The translations under genes were made by a program, and so were the position numbers. Positions 6,668 to 13,669 of a stretch of 21,003 bases of DNA are shown here, piece by piece (the stretch's first letter is position 1; every line of letters begins with the position of its first letter). The notes beneath the pieces are model-generated. The model made no database searches and was not told the origin of the DNA. It worked only from the letters and a program-made list of their open reading frames with translations. Source of the stretch: Fimenecus sp045613585 (GTDB lineage: Bacteria; Bacillota; Clostridia; Oscillospirales; Acutalibacteraceae). The DNA lies in assembly GCA_045613585.1 (NCBI GenBank), contig JAZLBG010000056.1, forward strand, positions 1 to 21,003, read 5' to 3'.

Positions 6668-9370
6668 TTACTTATTTTGAATTTTTGCGATACTTTCTTC
6701 TAACATTGCTAACTTCTCGTTATATTTTGCAAGTTTTTCTCTCTGCTCATTAACGAGGGCTTCAGGTGCTTTTGCAACAAATTTTTCGTTGTTGAGTTTG
6801 CCTGAAACAAATGCAATTTCTTTAAGTACGCCTGCTTTTTCCTTTTCAAGACGTTCTAATTCTGCCTTGAAGTCAACGAGTTCATCAAGTGGAATGAAGA
6901 GTCTTGCATCTTCTGTGATGATAGCAACTGCCTCATCATTTTCATAACCCTTAACAAGTTCAACTTCACTTGCAGAAGCAAGACGAACGAAGAAGTTTGC
7001 ACCCTCTGAGAATGTCTTTTCATAAGCTGTTTCAATGAAAATCTTTGCTTTCTTTGATGGTGGAACATTCATTTCTGCACGACGGTTACGAACAGCCTTA
7101 ATAGCAGTCATAACTCTTTCCATTTCTGTTTCGTCAGCCTTGAATGAAAGTTCGTCACTATAAACAGGCCATTCTGAAACCATAATTGAGTCACCATCGT
7201 GTGGAAGTGTCTGCCAGATTTCTTCTGTAATGAATGGCATAAATGGATGTAAAAGCTTAAGTGTATTTGACATTACATAAACGAGAACTGCTTTAACAGT
7301 TGCCTTTGCAGTTGCACATTCACCGTTAAGACGGATTTTTGCAATTTCGATGTACCAGTCACAGAAAACGTCCCAGATAAAGTCATAGAGTTTCTGTACT
7401 GCAAGACCTAATTCAAACTTTTCAAGTGAATCTGTAACATCTTTTACAAGGTCATTGTACTTACTTAAAATCCATTTATCTTCGATAGCAAGGTTCTTTG
7501 GAACATAAGGTGCATATTCGTTTTCGTCAAGGTTCATGAGAATGAAACGAGCAGCATTCCAAATCTTATTAGCAAAGTTTCTACTTGCCTCAACTTTTTC
7601 ATCTGAGAAACGCATATCGTTTCCTGGGCTGTTACCTGTTGCAAGAGTGAATCTGAGTGCGTCTGCACCATACTGGTCAATAATTTCAAGTGGGTCAATA
7701 CCATTACCAAGTGATTTTGACATCTTTCTACCCTGAGCATCACGAACAAGACCATGGATAAGAACTGTGTCAAATGGAACTTGTCCTGTGTATTCAAGAG
7801 CAGAGAAAATCATACGAGATACCCAGAAACCAATGATATCGTAACCTGTTACGAGAGTGTTTGTTGGGTAGTAGTGTTTAAGGTCTTCTGTCTGGTCAGG
7901 CCAACCAAGTGTTGAGAATGGCCAGAGTGCTGATGAGAACCATGTATCAAGTGTATCCTCATCCTGACGGATATTTTTACTGCCACATTTAGCACAAACA
8001 GATACATTTTCTTTTGTAACCATCATTTCACCACAATCGTCACAGTACCAGGCAGGAATTCTGTGTCCCCACCACAACTGACGGGAAATACACCAGTCAC
8101 GAGTACCATTCATCCAGTTAAGGTAGTTCTTTGTAAAGCGTTCAGGGATGAACTTTGTTTCACCCTTTTCAACCGCTTCAATAGCAGGTTTTGCCAATGG
8201 CACCATACGAACAAACCACTGTTTTGAAACCATTGGTTCAATAGTATTATGACAACGATAGCAAGTACCAACCTCGTGCTTACGTGGTTCTGTTTCTTTA
8301 AGATATCCACCTGCTTTAAGGTCTTCGAGGATTGCTTTTCTTGCTTCCATTGTTGTCATACCTGCGTATTTACCACAATCAAGAACTTCTGGCTCATTTT
8401 CAGTTGCTCTGCCACTTGCAATAAGCTCGTCAGCAATTCTCTTATCTTCTGCGCCTGTAAGATGACCGTCATATGTGAATGTACGAACAATTGGAAGATT
8501 ATGACGCTGACCAACTTCAAAGTCATTAGGGTCATGAGCAGGAGTGATTTTAACAACACCTGTACCTTTTGTCATATCAGCGTGCTCGTCACAAACGATT
8601 GGAATTTCTTTGTTAAGAAGTGGTAAAACTACATGGCAACCATGAAGGTGCTTATATCTTTCGTCATTAACATTAATAGCAACAGCTGTGTCACCAAGCA
8701 TTGTTTCAGGACGAGTTGTAGCAAGTTCAAGCTTTTCGCCTGTTTCTTTAACAGGGTAAAGAAGATGCCAGAAGAAACCGTCTTGCTCTTCATATTCAAC
8801 CTCTGCATCAGAAATTGATGTGTTACAGCAAGGGCACCAGTTAACCATACGGTTACCACGATAGATAAGGTCTTTTTCATAAAGACGAACAAAAACCTCG
8901 TTAACGGCTTTACTGCAACCCTCGTCAAGAGTAAATCTTTCTCTGTCCCAGTCACAAGATGAGCCGAGTTTCTTAAGCTGTTCAATAATTCTGCCACCGT
9001 ACTGTTTTTTCCAGTCCCAAGCACGCTCTAAAAAGCCATCACGACCTAAATCTTCTTTAGTGATGCCCTCATTTCTCATTGTTTCAACAATTTTTGCCTC
9101 TGTTGCGATTGAAGCGTGGTCAGTACCAGGAAGCCAGAGTGTGTCATAGCCAGCCATTCTGTGATAACGGATAAGAATATCCTGTAATGTGTTGTCAAGA
9201 GCGTGACCCATATGAAGCTGACCGGTAATGTTTGGTGGTGGAATTACAATAGTGTAAGTCTTTTTACCCTCTTCACGCTTTGCATGAAAATATTTGTGCT
9301 GGAGCCAGTCTTTGTATATTCTGTCTTCAACATTTTTCGGATTATACTGTTTTTCAAGTTCCTTGGACAT
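6668..9370 (-). CDS. valS: Valyl-tRNA synthetase
   Basis: This cytosolic class I synthetase of 900 residues charges tRNA-Val with valine. The HIGH signature is HMGH (53-56) after the typical PPPNITGQLHMGHALD; KMSKS is at 549-553. The editing domain (CP1) lies about 190-360. Zinc-ribbon cysteines are seen in CDDCG...CAKCG (about 430-450), and CPCC and CYRC pairs lie earlier. The anticodon-binding domain follows the KMSKS loop, and the last ~65 residues form the ValRS-type coiled coil (KAELERLEKEKAGVLKEIAF...). Length is normal. The ATG at 9368-9370 has AAAGGAGA 7 bases upstream. No T-box leader is present in the 196 bp before it; that space holds a hairpin array. It is last or next to last in the minus-strand run starting with the glycosyltransferase. 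Confidence 0.99.
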   Translation of the reverse strand: MSKELEKQYNPKNVEDRIYKDWLQHKYFHAKREEGKKTYTIVIPPPNITGQLHMGHALDNTLQDILIRYHRMAGYDTLWLPGTDHASIATEAKIVETMRNEGITKEDLGRDGFLERAWDWKKQYGGRIIEQLKKLGSSCDWDRERFTLDEGCSKAVNEVFVRLYEKDLIYRGNRMVNWCPCCNTSISDAEVEYEEQDGFFWHLLYPVKETGEKLELATTRPETMLGDTAVAINVNDERYKHLHGCHVVLPLLNKEIPIVCDEHADMTKGTGVVKITPAHDPNDFEVGQRHNLPIVRTFTYDGHLTGAEDKRIADELIASGRATENEPEVLDCGKYAGMTTMEARKAILEDLKAGGYLKETEPRKHEVGTCYRCHNTIEPMVSKQWFVRMVPLAKPAIEAVEKGETKFIPERFTKNYLNWMNGTRDWCISRQLWWGHRIPAWYCDDCGEMMVTKENVSVCAKCGSKNIRQDEDTLDTWFSSALWPFSTLGWPDQTEDLKHYYPTNTLVTGYDIIGFWVSRMIFSALEYTGQVPFDTVLIHGLVRDAQGRKMSKSLGNGIDPLEIIDQYGADALRFTLATGNSPGNDMRFSDEKVEASRNFANKIWNAARFILMNLDENEYAPYVPKNLAIEDKWILSKYNDLVKDVTDSLEKFELGLAVQKLYDFIWDVFCDWYIEIAKIRLNGECATAKATVKAVLVYVMSNTLKLLHPFMPFITEEIWQTLPHDGDSIMVSEWPVYSDELSFKADETEMERVMTAIKAVRNRRAEMNVPPSKKAKIFIETAYEKTFSEGANFFVRLASASEVELVKGYENDEAVAIITEDARLFIPLDELVDFKAELERLEKEKAGVLKEIAFVSGKLNNEKFVAKAPEALVNEQREKLAKYNEKLAMLEESIAKIQNK

Positions 9371-9400
9371 ATATATTCTCCTTTAGATTATTTGTGAAAT

Positions 9401-9566
9401 AATGAATTCGTAGAATTCAATTCATGGAGCATAGCGAGAAATCATGGCGTAAGCCAATTCATGCGTAGCAAATCATTATAAAATGAATTGCAACTTCGTT
9501 GCATGAATTGATTTCATCATGAATTGTGATAAATCACATGATTTGCACCTTTGGTGCATTGATTAA
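9401..9566. repeat. Array of mini-hairpins joined by AATTCAT/ATGAATT links, before valS
   Basis: Short inverted repeats alternate with 7-bp links. Right half: GCAAC-TTC-GTTGC (9490-9502), GAT-TTC-ATC (9510-9518), GTGAT-AA-ATCAC (9526-9537) and GCACC-TTT-GGTGC (9545-9557), separated by ATGAATT or ATGATTT. Left half: GGC-GTAA-GCC (9446-9455) and GC-GTA-GC (9463-9469), separated by AATTCAT or AAATCAT. The links switch orientation near 9475-9485, so the array is a large inverted structure of hairpins. It fills the gap between the DUF4364 stop and the valS ribosome site and has no coding capacity. Confidence 0.7.
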
Positions 9567-10121
9567 TTATACTGTCAATGATGTAATTATACTTGAATAC
9601 ACCTTAACAGGGTCATTTATGAAATTCTGTTTTACTGTTTCTAACTGCAAACTGTCAACCACATAAATTGAAAGTTTCATAAGTTCAGTATCTCTATCAA
9701 AAAGTGTGAATGTAATTGTGTAACCGCCATCTTCGTGCTTTTGCACTTCAATTTTGTTTTCACGCTCAACCTTTGCACGTGTTACAAGTCTTATTGCAGA
9801 GTTTACTGCCTTTTCACGAACAGTTCTAGGTAAGCTTGTCTGTAAAAGTTCTGCAGCCTCACGGCCACGGTCAGTAACTGAAATTACTTCTTCACCATCT
9901 AAAATATCGGCAGTAATGTTACCTGTTTTTAAAAGTTCTTCAATAGCCTGACCCACTTCAAAGAAGTTTGCAAGACCATCTTCTTGCATAGCATCATTGA
10001 GCATCTGTCTTGTAAGCGGTGCATCAATATTTTTAAGAATATAGCAAATCAGAAGTCTTATATCGTCGCGATTACGAAGTCCGCCTAATTCAATTCCGCC
10101 TGTAAATGCGTCAAATTCCAT
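9567..10121 (-). CDS. DUF4364-family winged-helix protein
   Basis: The 184-residue protein matches DUF4364, found in Clostridia. Residues about 15-95 form a winged-helix-like N-terminal domain (DIRLLICYILKNIDAPLTRQMLNDAMQEDGLANFFEVGQAIEELLKTGNI...VTDRGREAAELL). The rest is an alpha/beta domain (KIEVQKHEDGGYTITFTLFDRDTELMKLSIYV). A DNA-binding role is plausible from the fold but not shown. It starts 3 bp after the HAD gene stop with AGGTG as ribosome site, so it is in the same operon. Its partner in the cell is unknown. Confidence 0.85.
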   Translation of the reverse strand: MEFDAFTGGIELGGLRNRDDIRLLICYILKNIDAPLTRQMLNDAMQEDGLANFFEVGQAIEELLKTGNITADILDGEEVISVTDRGREAAELLQTSLPRTVREKAVNSAIRLVTRAKVERENKIEVQKHEDGGYTITFTLFDRDTELMKLSIYVVDSLQLETVKQNFINDPVKVYSSIITSLTV

Positions 10122-10124
10122 TGT

Positions 10125-10922
10125 TTACACCTGCAATTCTTTAAGTATTTCTTTAATATCTTGTCTTATATAAGTTGGTTTGATTTCACTGTTTTCAATG
10201 TCTTCCATAGTGCTTTCACCACTGAGAACACAAATTGTGTCAACACCTGCATTAACGCCTGATGCAATATCAGTGTAAAGTCTGTCACCAATAACAACTG
10301 CTTCTTCCTTGCTGAATGGTGAACGCTCAACAGAGAAATCAATCATAAATCCGTCAGGCTTGCCAATATAAAGTGGTCTGCGATTTGTGGCATAGTTAAT
10401 TGCTTCACACATTGCGAAACAGTCAGGCACAAGACCAAATTCAGTTGGGCAACCACGGTCCGGATTTGTTGCAATATATGGAATATCTTTTTTAGTCTGT
10501 AAAAGATATGAAACATCCCACAACTTTTTATATGTAAGTTCAGTGTCATAACCAACACAAATACAGTCAGTATCTTCATCGGCTTCTGTTGTAATATTAA
10601 CACCGTATTTTTCCATTTCGGCAATCATTGACTGGGTACCCATACAATAGATTTTCTTGTCAGGGTAATGCTTGTTAAGATATAAAGCAGTTGCCTGTGA
10701 AGATGTGAAGAAATTGTCTTCTGTCACCTTTATACCCATATTTGAAAGCTTTATAACATAATCTTTAACGGAGCGTGATGAGTTGTTTGTGATAAACACA
10801 TACTGACCGCCTATGCTTTCAATGTGTGCTAAAAATTCGTTAACACATTCAAAAAGGCGTGCACCCTCATAAATTGTTCCGTCCATATCAAGTAAGAAAA
10901 GTTTTTTGTTCTTTAATGACAT
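10125..10922 (-). CDS. HAD-IIA (NagD-like) sugar/nucleotide phosphatase
   Basis: The 265-residue protein has all HAD motifs: I, D12-x-D14-G-T (nucleophile and acid/base aspartates); II, ITNNSS (44-49); III, the Lys in IGKPDG; IV, VIGDRLYTDIASG, whose aspartates bind magnesium. The C2-type cap between motifs II and III (about 80-190) and the TNNSS form place it in subclass IIA with NagD, PGP and AraL. Such enzymes dephosphorylate small sugar phosphates, nucleotides or damaged metabolites; the substrate cannot be read here. AAGGAG lies 8 bases before ATG 10920-10922. It begins 11 bp after the glycosyltransferase stop and ends 3 bp before the DUF4364 start, so the three genes form one unit. Confidence 0.93.
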   Translation of the reverse strand: MSLKNKKLFLLDMDGTIYEGARLFECVNEFLAHIESIGGQYVFITNNSSRSVKDYVIKLSNMGIKVTEDNFFTSSQATALYLNKHYPDKKIYCMGTQSMIAEMEKYGVNITTEADEDTDCICVGYDTELTYKKLWDVSYLLQTKKDIPYIATNPDRGCPTEFGLVPDCFAMCEAINYATNRRPLYIGKPDGFMIDFSVERSPFSKEEAVVIGDRLYTDIASGVNAGVDTICVLSGESTMEDIENSEIKPTYIRQDIKEILKELQV

Positions 10923-10933
10923 TTTGCTACTCC

Positions 10934-11992
10934 TTAACGGTTGGCTTTTAACTTTGCAAAAAGTTTTACATTTCCTGACTTAACCTTTGAAATAAATGCA
11001 CCCTCAAGGTAAGTAAGGTAAGTCCATTTAAGTTTTATTGGTATAAGCATTATTTTCATTACAAGGGAGTTAGGCTTTGCATATTTTAATGCTGTGCGCA
11101 CATTTTCACTTGTAATCATAGCTTTAATTTGCTCTTTTTTCTCTTTTGTTGAAAGAGTGCAAGCAGAGTTTGTTACATTTTCAATACAACCTACAACACG
11201 CTCAATGTAACGTCTATAAAGCATTTCTCTGCTTTCGGGGTTGTCTATATTCCAATATTCATACAATTCAAGCATCCATTTATGCTCGTCTTCTCGTTTT
11301 TCATACATATTGTGACGATATTTTGCAGTTTCACTGTCTGCACGAGCACGAATAAAGTGATAATATTCATTACCAACCAATACAACACGCTGAACATTAC
11401 GGACAACATCAAGATTAAATGGCAAATCGTCCCAAAAAGTATCTTTAAAAGTAATGTTTTGTTCTGTCATAAACTCTTTTGAAACGATTTTGTTCCAAGG
11501 AGCATACAACAAATTCTTATCAAACATTTTGTAGGCGTACTGACGAAAATCCTGTTGATTTTCAAACACCTTTGATGGCAAAGTCTGTTTTTGAGTGTAA
11601 AATTCTGTGTCTGAATAATAAGTATCAATGTGAAAACCAGAAACCACTAATTGAGCGTTATGCTCTTTCGCAGCATTGTACATATCCTGGAACATTGTAG
11701 GCTCTGTCCAGTCATCACCATCTACAAAATAAAGGTATTCACCACGAGCCTTTGGAATTGCTGCATTTCTTGCACTTGGTGCACCGCCATTCTCTTTGTG
11801 AATTACAGTAATGCGGTTATCTAAAAGCGCATAAGCATCACAAATAGCACCACTATTGTCAGGGCTACCGTCATCAACGGCAATAAGCTCCCATTCAGTA
11901 AGGGTTTGTGCTTGCAGACTTTCAATGCATCTGCCTATGTAATTTTCAACATTATAAACCGGCATAATTGCGGTAATTTTAATGTCACTCAT
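10934..11992 (-). CDS. Family 2 glycosyltransferase
   Basis: From ATG 11990-11992 the protein has 352 residues. The GT-A domain starts at once (IKITAIMPVYNVENYIGRCIESL), with the nucleotide-binding DDGS (40-43) and the metal-binding DGDD (91-94, the DxD motif) in LYFVDGDDWTEP. GGAPSARN (69-76) is the typical acceptor-side loop of bacterial GT2 enzymes that build surface polysaccharides; the sugar is unknown. The C-terminal ~150 residues are helical, with no clear membrane segment. I chose this start because GGAGG lies 7 bases upstream. The frame stays open to 12190, but that 66-codon extension is translation of a MITE-like repeat (12051-12117). It is the first gene of the GT2/HAD/DUF4364/valS run; its promoter is not clear. 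Confidence 0.92.
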   Translation of the reverse strand: MSDIKITAIMPVYNVENYIGRCIESLQAQTLTEWELIAVDDGSPDNSGAICDAYALLDNRITVIHKENGGAPSARNAAIPKARGEYLYFVDGDDWTEPTMFQDMYNAAKEHNAQLVVSGFHIDTYYSDTEFYTQKQTLPSKVFENQQDFRQYAYKMFDKNLLYAPWNKIVSKEFMTEQNITFKDTFWDDLPFNLDVVRNVQRVVLVGNEYYHFIRARADSETAKYRHNMYEKREDEHKWMLELYEYWNIDNPESREMLYRRYIERVVGCIENVTNSACTLSTKEKKEQIKAMITSENVRTALKYAKPNSLVMKIMLIPIKLKWTYLTYLEGAFISKVKSGNVKLFAKLKANR

Positions 11993-12022
11993 TACTGTTC
12001 CTCCAAGAGAAGTGCAAATTTT

Positions 12023-12038
12023 TTTGGAACTGCGTTGC
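12023..12038. repeat. Dispersed repeat, copy 2 (TTTGGAACTGCGTTGC)
   Basis: This is an exact 16-bp match to 797-812, next to the MITE-like element at 12051. It lies in the upstream region of the glycosyltransferase gene. Confidence 0.55.
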
Positions 12039-12050
12039 GATTTAAGATAA

Positions 12051-12117
12051 GTGTCACCCTGAGCAACGCGAAGGGTCTCATTGAGATTCTTCGTCGCGAT
12101 GCTCCTCAGAATGACAC
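12051..12117. repeat. MITE-like hairpin element (GTGTCA...TGACAC ends)
   Basis: The outer ends are inverted repeats: GTGTCACCCTGAG (12051-12063) against CTCAGAATGACAC (12105-12117), 11 of 13 bases pairing. The inner part (AACGCGAAGGGTCTC and GAGATTCTTCGTCGCG) also pairs in part. Repeats of this form (GTGTCA-TTCTGAG...GAAGAATCTC) are widespread in bacterial intergenic DNA. It is 67 bp long and has no gene of its own, but its minus strand is open and wrongly lengthens the glycosyltransferase reading frame. Confidence 0.7.
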
Positions 12118-12139
12118 ATTGAGAATTGTAGATAAAATA

Positions 12140-12395
12140 GATGTCGTTTTGCTTCTTGAGGACGAAGGAATACGGAGTGCAAGTCACCAAAAAAGCAAAT
12201 CTAAACTCTCTTTTTTTTGAGAATGGTAATTATTTTTGATGAAATTCCGTTTTTGAGACCGAAGGAATACGAGTGTATTTCGAGTCCGAAAACAAAACAA
12301 ATTCACCTTAAGCACGAATTACTTGGAATTTGGATGTATTTTCGCTTTTAAGGAGGAAGGCTTACGAGTGTAAGTCGACGACGCAAAAGTGAAAA
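12140..12395. repeat. Three tandem copies of a ~96-bp stem-loop unit
   Basis: Units start at GATG (12140, 12238 and 12333; spacing 98 and 95) and share a core like GAAGG-NNTAC-GAGT-GTANN-TCGA. Cores: GAAGG at 12163, 12261 and 12356. Inner stems: AATAC/GTATT in copy 2 (12266-12279) and CTTAC/GTAAG in copy 3 (12361-12374), both with loop GAGT; copy 1 is degenerate. Outer stems: TTTGCTT/AAGCAAA (copy 1), GTTTT/AAAAC (copy 2), TTTTCGCTTTT/AAAAGTGAAAA (copy 3). The array fills the gap from the yebC stop to the MITE-like element and holds no supported gene. Confidence 0.6.
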
Positions 12396-12413
12396 GACGC
12401 CAAATTACTGCAA

Positions 12414-13154
12414 TTATCCCTCGTAGTCGTCTTCGTTTTCCCAGTTATGATATACATTTTGTACGTCATCATTCTCATCAAACATTTCAAGCATTCTGCC
12501 CATATTTTTGATGTCGTCTGGGTTTGTGAGTGCTGTATATGTGCTTGGCACGTATTCAACTTCTGCTGAAACGAATTTGTAGCCCTTTGCTTCAAGGTCG
12601 TCACGAACTGCGCCCATATCGTTTGCTTCTGTACGAACATCATAGATTTCGTCTTCTGCAATAAAGTCGATAGCACCTGCTTCAAGTGCATCTTCCATGA
12701 GCTGGTCTTCGTCAATACCCTCTTTTTCAAAAAGGATTACGCCCTGACGGTTGAACATGAAAGAAACGCAACCGCTTTGACCCATATTGCCACCGAATTT
12801 GTCGAAATAGTGACGAACGTCTGCTGCTGTTCTGTTACGGTTATCTGTAAGTGTTTCAACGATAATTGCAATACCTGATGGGCCATAGCCTTCATATACG
12901 ATTTCGTCGTAGTTTTCGCCACTGCCCTCACCTGCTGCCTTTTTGATAACTCTTTCAATGTTATCGTTTGGCATATTTGCAGCCTTTGCTTTTGCAATTA
13001 CGTCTTTAAGTTTTGAGTTACCTGCAGGGTCTGGTCCGCCTGCTTTAACAGCAACTGCAATTTCACGACCGATTTTTGTAAACACCTTAGCCCTAGCGTT
13101 ATCAGTCTTCTCTTTTTTTCTTTTAATTGTACTCCATTTTGAATGTCCTGACAT
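12414..13154 (-). CDS. yebC: YebC/PmpR/TACO1-family protein
   Basis: This 246-residue cytosolic protein is full length and begins with the family signature MSGHSKWSTIKRKKEKTDNARAKVFTKIGREI. Further family blocks are AAKAANMPNDNIERVIKKAAG, YEGYGPSGIAIIVETLTDNRNRT, and NMGQSGCVSFMF. Members were first described as transcription regulators; bacterial YebC and mitochondrial TACO1 have also been linked to translation of proline-rich stretches, so the regulator label should be held lightly. GAGAGGT lies about 9 bases before ATG 13152-13154, and a near-consensus promoter is at 13197-13225. It is monocistronic as far as can be seen; downstream lies the tandem stem-loop array rather than a simple terminator. 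Confidence 0.97.
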   Translation of the reverse strand: MSGHSKWSTIKRKKEKTDNARAKVFTKIGREIAVAVKAGGPDPAGNSKLKDVIAKAKAANMPNDNIERVIKKAAGEGSGENYDEIVYEGYGPSGIAIIVETLTDNRNRTAADVRHYFDKFGGNMGQSGCVSFMFNRQGVILFEKEGIDEDQLMEDALEAGAIDFIAEDEIYDVRTEANDMGAVRDDLEAKGYKFVSAEVEYVPSTYTALTNPDDIKNMGRMLEMFDENDDVQNVYHNWENEDDYEG

Positions 13155-13196
13155 AAAAACATACCTCTCGATATTAAAATTATAATAAATCAGTTT

Positions 13197-13225
13197 ATTG
13201 TATCATATTACACTTGATTTTTCAA
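13197..13225 (-). promoter_or_regulatory. Promoter of yebC
   Basis: On the minus strand, -35 TTGAAA (13220-13225) and -10 TACAAT (13197-13202) are 17 bp apart, each 5 of 6 to consensus. The leader is about 35-40 nt. Confidence 0.7.
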
Positions 13226-13262
13226 CAGTTATAGCTATTTATTTTGTGGTTTTTTGTTAGGT

Positions 13263-13519
13263 AAATTTGAGGTTGTCGGACTCATTGAATGGTGTTGTTT
13301 TGCCTCCCTCTGACGAGGGAGGTGGCAACGCGTTAGCGTTGACGGAGGGAGAGATAGGCTTTAATAGGCGTTTTTGACTACCCCTCAGTCAACTTCGTTG
13401 ACAGCTCCCTTACTCGCCTGCCGGCTCAGACAGCGCTGATTCGGCATCCACCGGATGCCCACGCCCTGACAAGGGGAGCCGAGAAAACGCATATAAAACA
13501 GTTAGACAAACTCAAATTT
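13263..13519. repeat. Composite hairpin-rich repeat with inverted 20-bp ends
   Basis: This fills most of the gene-free stretch 13155-13669. The ends AAATTTGAGGTTGTCGGACT (13263-13282) and AGTTAGACAAACTCAAATTT (13500-13519) are inverted copies, 17 of 20. Inside are hairpins CCTCCCTC-TGAC-GAGGGAGG (13303-13322), CAACGC-GTTA-GCGTTG (13326-13341), GTCAAC-TTC-GTTGAC (13388-13402) and GGCATCC-ACC-GGATGCC (13443-13459). The last is in a GC-rich stretch (about 13407-13482) closed by GCTCCCTT and AAGGGGAGC. No coding capacity is seen. Confidence 0.6.
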
Positions 13520-13568
13520 GTATAGTTATTTTCATAAATACAAAATATAACAAAAAAATTATTAAAAT

Positions 13569-13608
13569 ACACAAGATATTGTAATTTTTATATTGTAATA
13601 TCTTGTGT
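13569..13608. repeat. 12-bp inverted repeat overlapping the rlmB promoter
   Basis: ACACAAGATATT (13569-13580) and AATATCTTGTGT (13597-13608) are perfect inverted copies 16 bp apart, followed by a T run. It looks like an AT-rich terminator, but no plus-strand gene lies upstream; its right arm spans the -35 and spacer of the rlmB promoter, so an operator role is equally possible. Confidence 0.5.
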
Positions 13609-13621
13609 TTTTTGTTATAAT
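13593..13621 (+). promoter_or_regulatory. Promoter of rlmB
   Basis: A perfect -10 TATAAT (13616-13621), extended by TGT just before it, has a TTGTAA -35 (13593-13598) at 17 bp. The leader to ATG 13670 is about 40 nt. Confidence 0.65.
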
Positions 13622-13669
13622 AAGATATTAAAAATATTATGTATAACTATGCCCGAACGGAGTAGGAAA

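Noticed and set aside
8249..8626. A 125-codon open frame antisense to valS
   Set aside because: It is a shadow of the valS coding strand, Cys- and Phe-rich, with no ribosome site or homology pattern.
9371..9566. T-box riboswitch before valS
   Set aside because: No specifier loop or conserved T-box sequence is seen; the space is a hairpin repeat array.
9401..9566. CRISPR array
   Set aside because: Links are only 7 bp, the units between are themselves palindromic, orientation switches midway, and no cas genes are nearby.
12140..12395. CRISPR or simple tandem repeat
   Set aside because: Only three diverged units with structure-keeping changes; spacers are not unique sequences between identical repeats.
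12414..12997. Alternative-frame open frames within yebC
   Set aside because: They are out-of-frame shadows of a clear full-length yebC.
13649..13669. Upstream ATG for rlmB
   Set aside because: The GGAG ribosome site lies between the two ATGs and serves the one at 13670.
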